Part shown: one piece after another, positions 19,540-23,037 of the stretch | Layout of the letters: each line of letters begins with the position of its first letter | How positions within the stretch are numbered: position 1 is the stretch's first letter | Assembly: GCA_019648995.1 (NCBI GenBank) | Contig: BLXT01007309.1 | Coordinates: 3,157,230-3,180,266 of the forward strand | DNA length: 23,037 nucleotides | Reading direction: 5' to 3' | DNA from: Plakobranchus ocellatus | Taxonomy: Eukaryota > Mollusca > Gastropoda > Plakobranchidae | Position numbers and translations under genes: made by a program | Notes under the pieces: model-generated | What the model saw: only the letters and a program-made list of their open reading frames with translations | Databases searched by the model: none | Told to the model about the DNA's origin: nothing

Positions 19540-21512
19540 CTGTAAAACAAATATTTTCTTACATAAATTTCTGTATAAAAAATGACCTCCATAAACATAG
19601 ACCTTACAAGAGTATTTCAAAACATATTACAGAAATCGCCATTTGAACGTCTGTGATACCAATAGCATTTATGCCTTCATAAAAAAAAAAAAAATTCTTC
19701 ATATATGCTGTCTTCAAAAAAAAAAACTGTGCCTGGTTTACCTTACTATTCTTATATGTAGCATTCTTCTATGATGAGTCAGGTTGGTTGCCATCTGATT
19801 TTTGTAATAATTTATACTACAGAATCTATTTAAATGAAGGAGATAAGACAGCATCTAGACTAGTAATGGAGAGCTGATGATGATGATGAGAGGTAGTTTT
19901 AACTTAAACAAAAGTTATAAATTCTTTGGCATCAACATTGACAATCAATGCAATCGACCCTATACCACTTCTCTTGTACATGCTAAAATGAGCGAGTGGT
20001 TGTATTTCTTATAATGGAGAATTAATTACATTTATACATTCAACCTCTAAGCAGGTGTAGCTCTTGACCTTATGTTGTAACCTTTAATCTTTGAACTTCT
20101 TTTTGCAGCCAAATGCTAAGCTTGATATTTAGGTTCTTGGTTCCCCTGCCAGACATGCCTAATCAATCCTTGGATAAAGGTTATGCTTGACAAGGTCGAG
20201 TTAATGTGATTTTTCATTTGTCTGACGAATATTCAAGAACTCCTCGATACAAATTAATATTTCTCTTACAGATTAAGTATGTATTAAGCTTCTTCTTCCT
20301 TTCTTATAGAGCAACTAGGGAAAGTATTATGAAGTGTTATTCTCTTTTTAAAACATATATGACATTTGTTAAGGTGACAAAAATAGAAACAAAGATACAG
20401 AAACTTTGGAAACAAAACTCAATAAAGCTGCTTAAGTTTCAGTAAAATCTTTAAATGTAGTGAGCACTCAATTGTGCTGTACTTGATATACCTGCATCAG
20501 AAGAAAACCTGCACGCAGGCCCTACATTTAATGATCTAGATGGACATTAAACCATTAGATGATTCAATTGATTAATATCTTGACAATGCACAGACTACAG
20601 AAAACAAATCAAATCTCTCCTTAACACCGTTCTTTTTTAAATGCCAAATTTCATGAATTCTTAGAATATATTCATAAAAGTCTCAAAAGTGGAAGTCTAA
20701 TAACTTAAGATCTCAGGATACTGAGAATAGGAGAAGGGAATTTTGTGATACAGAGCCAACCTCTGTTAGGGTTAAAAAAACTAAAGATGTATTTGCCTTG
20801 AATTATCTCCAAGTAAACAAACAAACAACTGTATGCTTTCTTCTTGGTGTGACTGATGAAGTGAAGGCCAATATTGGAAGAATTAATACTATTAAATATG
20901 CCTTTTTAAAGATATTTTAGTGAGGAAATCCTTCAGGCAAAATAGCATTCCCTTGTTGATGAGGCCAACCTAACCTATATTATATATTGTGTTTAAATTG
21001 AGCCTATACTCCTAAAAAAAGTATTATATTTTGGTAATGGGAAAAAGCCACAAAAAAAAAGGCAAGACTTCCGATTGTGCACTCAAGAAAAGTAAATCTA
21101 TGTAAGCTAAGAAAGTAAGACTGCTAACCAATCTGTCATTATAACACATTTAAATTCATTAATTGTAAAATAAAACACTCTAAAGATCATTTGTATATAT
21201 TCTGAATTTGTTGCTGAAACAGACCTGACCAACGAAAAATCTGCCCCCATTATCAAAGATGGTGATATGAGGTGGTCATTTTCTATTTTTTTATTTTAAA
21301 AATGTTTTTAGAAGAAAGCATTCTTAATTGTTGATCATTTATAGTAATTTTTGTTAAATTGTCAACAGTTGACTTTAAAAATCTGCCTTTATTTCATCAT
21401 TATAATCGAAATATGGCTGTGAGTGCATAATCAGAATTCCTTTAAAAAAGAGATACTTTAAATAAGGCAAGCCATTTACCACTCTCTAAAGCATTAATAG
21501 GGCCATTCCATG
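19540..21512. other. Region upstream of the first coding exon
   Basis: The 5' UTR exon acceptor at 19540 implies an intron here and an upstream leader exon that I cannot place. CAG|GTATAT near 20491 on the minus strand is one possible donor. A (GAT)n run lies near 19877. The dispersed repeat at 20108 is the only clear element. Confidence 0.4.
20108..20194 (+). repeat. Dispersed repeat, copy 2
   Basis: Second copy of the element at 3896-3988, in the same orientation about 16.2 kb away. It lies upstream of the membrane-protein coding region, perhaps in a 5' intron. The best-kept part is CTTGGTTCCCCTGCCAGA and AAAGGTTATGCTTGACAAG. Confidence 0.6.
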
Positions 21513-22982
21513 TTACGTGTGTTATACCTGAAAACTACTCTGAAAGCTTTTTAATGTAACTGACACATCAACTAAGGAGTTTCCTACATAGTTTATATAT
21601 ATTTTTGAACAAAAATGATTACTCTACGTAAATAAGACCTCTAGTATTAAAGCTAACATGAACAAAGTGTCTGAGGATGGGTCTAAAGATGCGTTACGTG
21701 TGTTACTCCAAGAAAATCAAGCAATCTAGTTTAATTCATTCTGTCATCAATTTCTTCAAAGTTTGAAGCCAAACAATATACAGCTTCCTCTATAACTTGT
21801 ATAAATGATCACTCAGTATAGACAAAGTAAATTTAATTGTAAAAAAAATCCTGTTTTGAAATAAAATAGTAAAATGTGTGTTAAGTGTGTTACATTTTTT
21901 TTGTTACGTGTGTTACATCTTCAGATCCAGAATAGTTTATTTAGGTTTCCTGTCTAGATTTTTTGGGGGGTCCAATTCTTGTACAAAAGTAAGATGCTGA
22001 AAGTGCTATCAGCATGGATGGTTGTTCAAATCCCACAAAGCAAGATAATTTAATTTTTTTTTAAATTTTTTTCAAAACTTTTAAACTTGTAAATCTTGTA
22101 ACATCAAACCTGTGTATAAAAAAAAATTATATCTGATTTTAAGCTATCTGATTTCAATATCTCATAATTCATGATCCAAAACCTGAATTGATTACCTATA
22201 GGTTTAGACGTTCTCTCTTTACATTAAGTGACAAAAGCATTATCATTTTTCAAAATTATTTTTTGTCTTTCCCAAATTCACAGCACAGAACATATTGTTC
22301 TATTCTATTCGTGCCTTTGAGGTCTGGTCTCATTGTATTAGTAAATATGCTATTTGCTTTCTTATTAAAATTCCAGCCATGCTTGAGCTTGTCTTTTTCT
22401 GTTCGCTTTATATTTACAAAATCTAAGAAAGCAAACATAGGGTGGAGGCTACAATGAAGAAGATCAGAGTTACATGTCACCTAGTGAGCTTCAAGATTAC
22501 AGAAAGAAGACAGTAGAGCATTTATCACATGTAGACAAGTTAAGAAACAGGAACAACAGAAGAAATTTCAGATTGATGTGCACAGCTTGGCACTACCACC
22601 ATCAACAAAAAGGGGATTAGGTCAAGTCAAGCCTCTTTCAAAGCTATTATCGACAGCCTACCCAACTCCCCTTGAAAAACACTTTTAAGAAGTTAATGCT
22701 GGAAAATGAGAAGTTTTGGAGTGGGTGGAAGTGTACAAGACTGTCATGAGAAAGGTTTTCATGAGATGGACATACAAAACGATCAAATTTTTTGTAAGCA
22801 AAAAAAAATCTTAAGAAAATTTGTCTGCCCAGTTCCTGTAGGCTCACAAAGTCACTTTATTTTTTATCCTCAGTTGTAAATGTTTTGTGAGCTAAAAAAC
22901 ATATCATGCACATACTGCATGCATTTATTGGAGTAACACTTGTCAAAAAATTGAGAAACACACATAACATTACGTGTGTTAC
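21513..22982 (+). repeat. Cluster of TTACGTGTGTTAC motifs
   Basis: Full copies start at 21694, 21904 and 22970. Near copies are at 21513 (TTACGTGTGTTAT) and 21881 (TTAAGTGTGTTAC). Just before the last copy, AAACACACATAA (22957-22968) is a near-inverted version. The 13-mer contains the ACGTG core used by bHLH-PAS and other E-box-like factors, but its repetition with varied spacing suits a repeat family or transposon subterminal motif as well. Confidence 0.75.
22441..22749 (+). pseudogene. Decayed reading frame, possibly from a transposon
   Basis: From 22441 the plus strand reads GGGYNEEDQSYMSPSELQDY and on through a Lys/Arg-rich stretch (KKTVEHLSHVDKLRNRN) to a TAG at 22618-22620. A second frame from 22569 gives QIDVHSLALPPSTKRGLGQ, then VKPLSKLLSTAYPTPLEK and a TAA at 22686. 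A third overlapping frame continues as FKKLMLENEKFWSGWKC to 22749. Three frames in succession with helical, charged composition suggest one ORF broken by indels. A basic block followed by L-P-x-S-x-x-K resembles transposon-associated proteins of invertebrates, from memory. It lies inside the TTACGTGTGTTAC cluster, which may mark the same element. Confidence 0.3.
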
Positions 22983-23037
22983 AAATTTCAATCCCCCAAA
23001 AATGACAAATGTGTGAAGTTCAAGCCATTTTCTTGAT

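Noticed and set aside
1..23037. Bacterial-type systems, CRISPR arrays, canonical tRNA or rRNA genes
   Set aside because: None seen. There is no regularly spaced repeat/spacer array, no operon-like gene packing, and the only tRNA-like sequence is the SINE head at 16191.

Overview
The window looks like a piece of an AT-rich invertebrate (metazoan) nuclear genome. It has long T- and A-rich non-coding stretches, short coding exons with GT-AG introns, degenerate transposon remnants and no bacterial-style operons. I cannot name the species. The retroelement debris has a cnidarian- or mollusc-like flavour, but that is an impression only.

One gene is solid. It lies on the minus strand, with eight coding exons from 19497 down to 9769 and an in-frame stop just upstream of the start codon. 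Joining the exons with canonical splice sites and consistent phases gives a 421-residue protein with about nine membrane segments. Its hallmarks are a H-G-x-x-x-E segment, a W-T-W-H-D segment and a D-R-H-Y-W-V-P-W segment. I believe it belongs to an uncharacterised conserved membrane family (perhaps the one catalogued as DUF7802). The layout of its core recalls the CruF/carotenoid-synthesis fold (PF04240), which is an inference. Its fourth coding exon, only 75 nt, is hidden under a misleading plus-strand reading frame.

The left edge (about 1-200) is a CpG-rich promoter-like island. On the minus strand it carries a perfect TISU translation-start element (CAACATGGCGGC), with an ETS-like site just upstream. 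A gene probably starts there and leaves the window to the left. A plus-strand unit may also leave this island to the right. Candidate small exons and a T-rich plus strand hint at this, but no recognisable protein emerges.

From 250 to 9768 there is no secure gene. This stretch holds an exact 44-bp tandem duplication, a diverged duplication of about 277 bp, five GGGG/CCCC hairpins, a cluster of GCGTC motifs, a possible pogo-like terminus and a repeat present in two copies. Intron 4 of the membrane-protein gene contains a broken non-LTR retrotransposon C-terminus, a tRNA-like SINE head directly behind it, and a TA microsatellite. Upstream of the gene (19540-23037) there is a second copy of a dispersed repeat, a cluster of TTACGTGTGTTAC motifs, and a decayed reading frame that may be transposon-derived.
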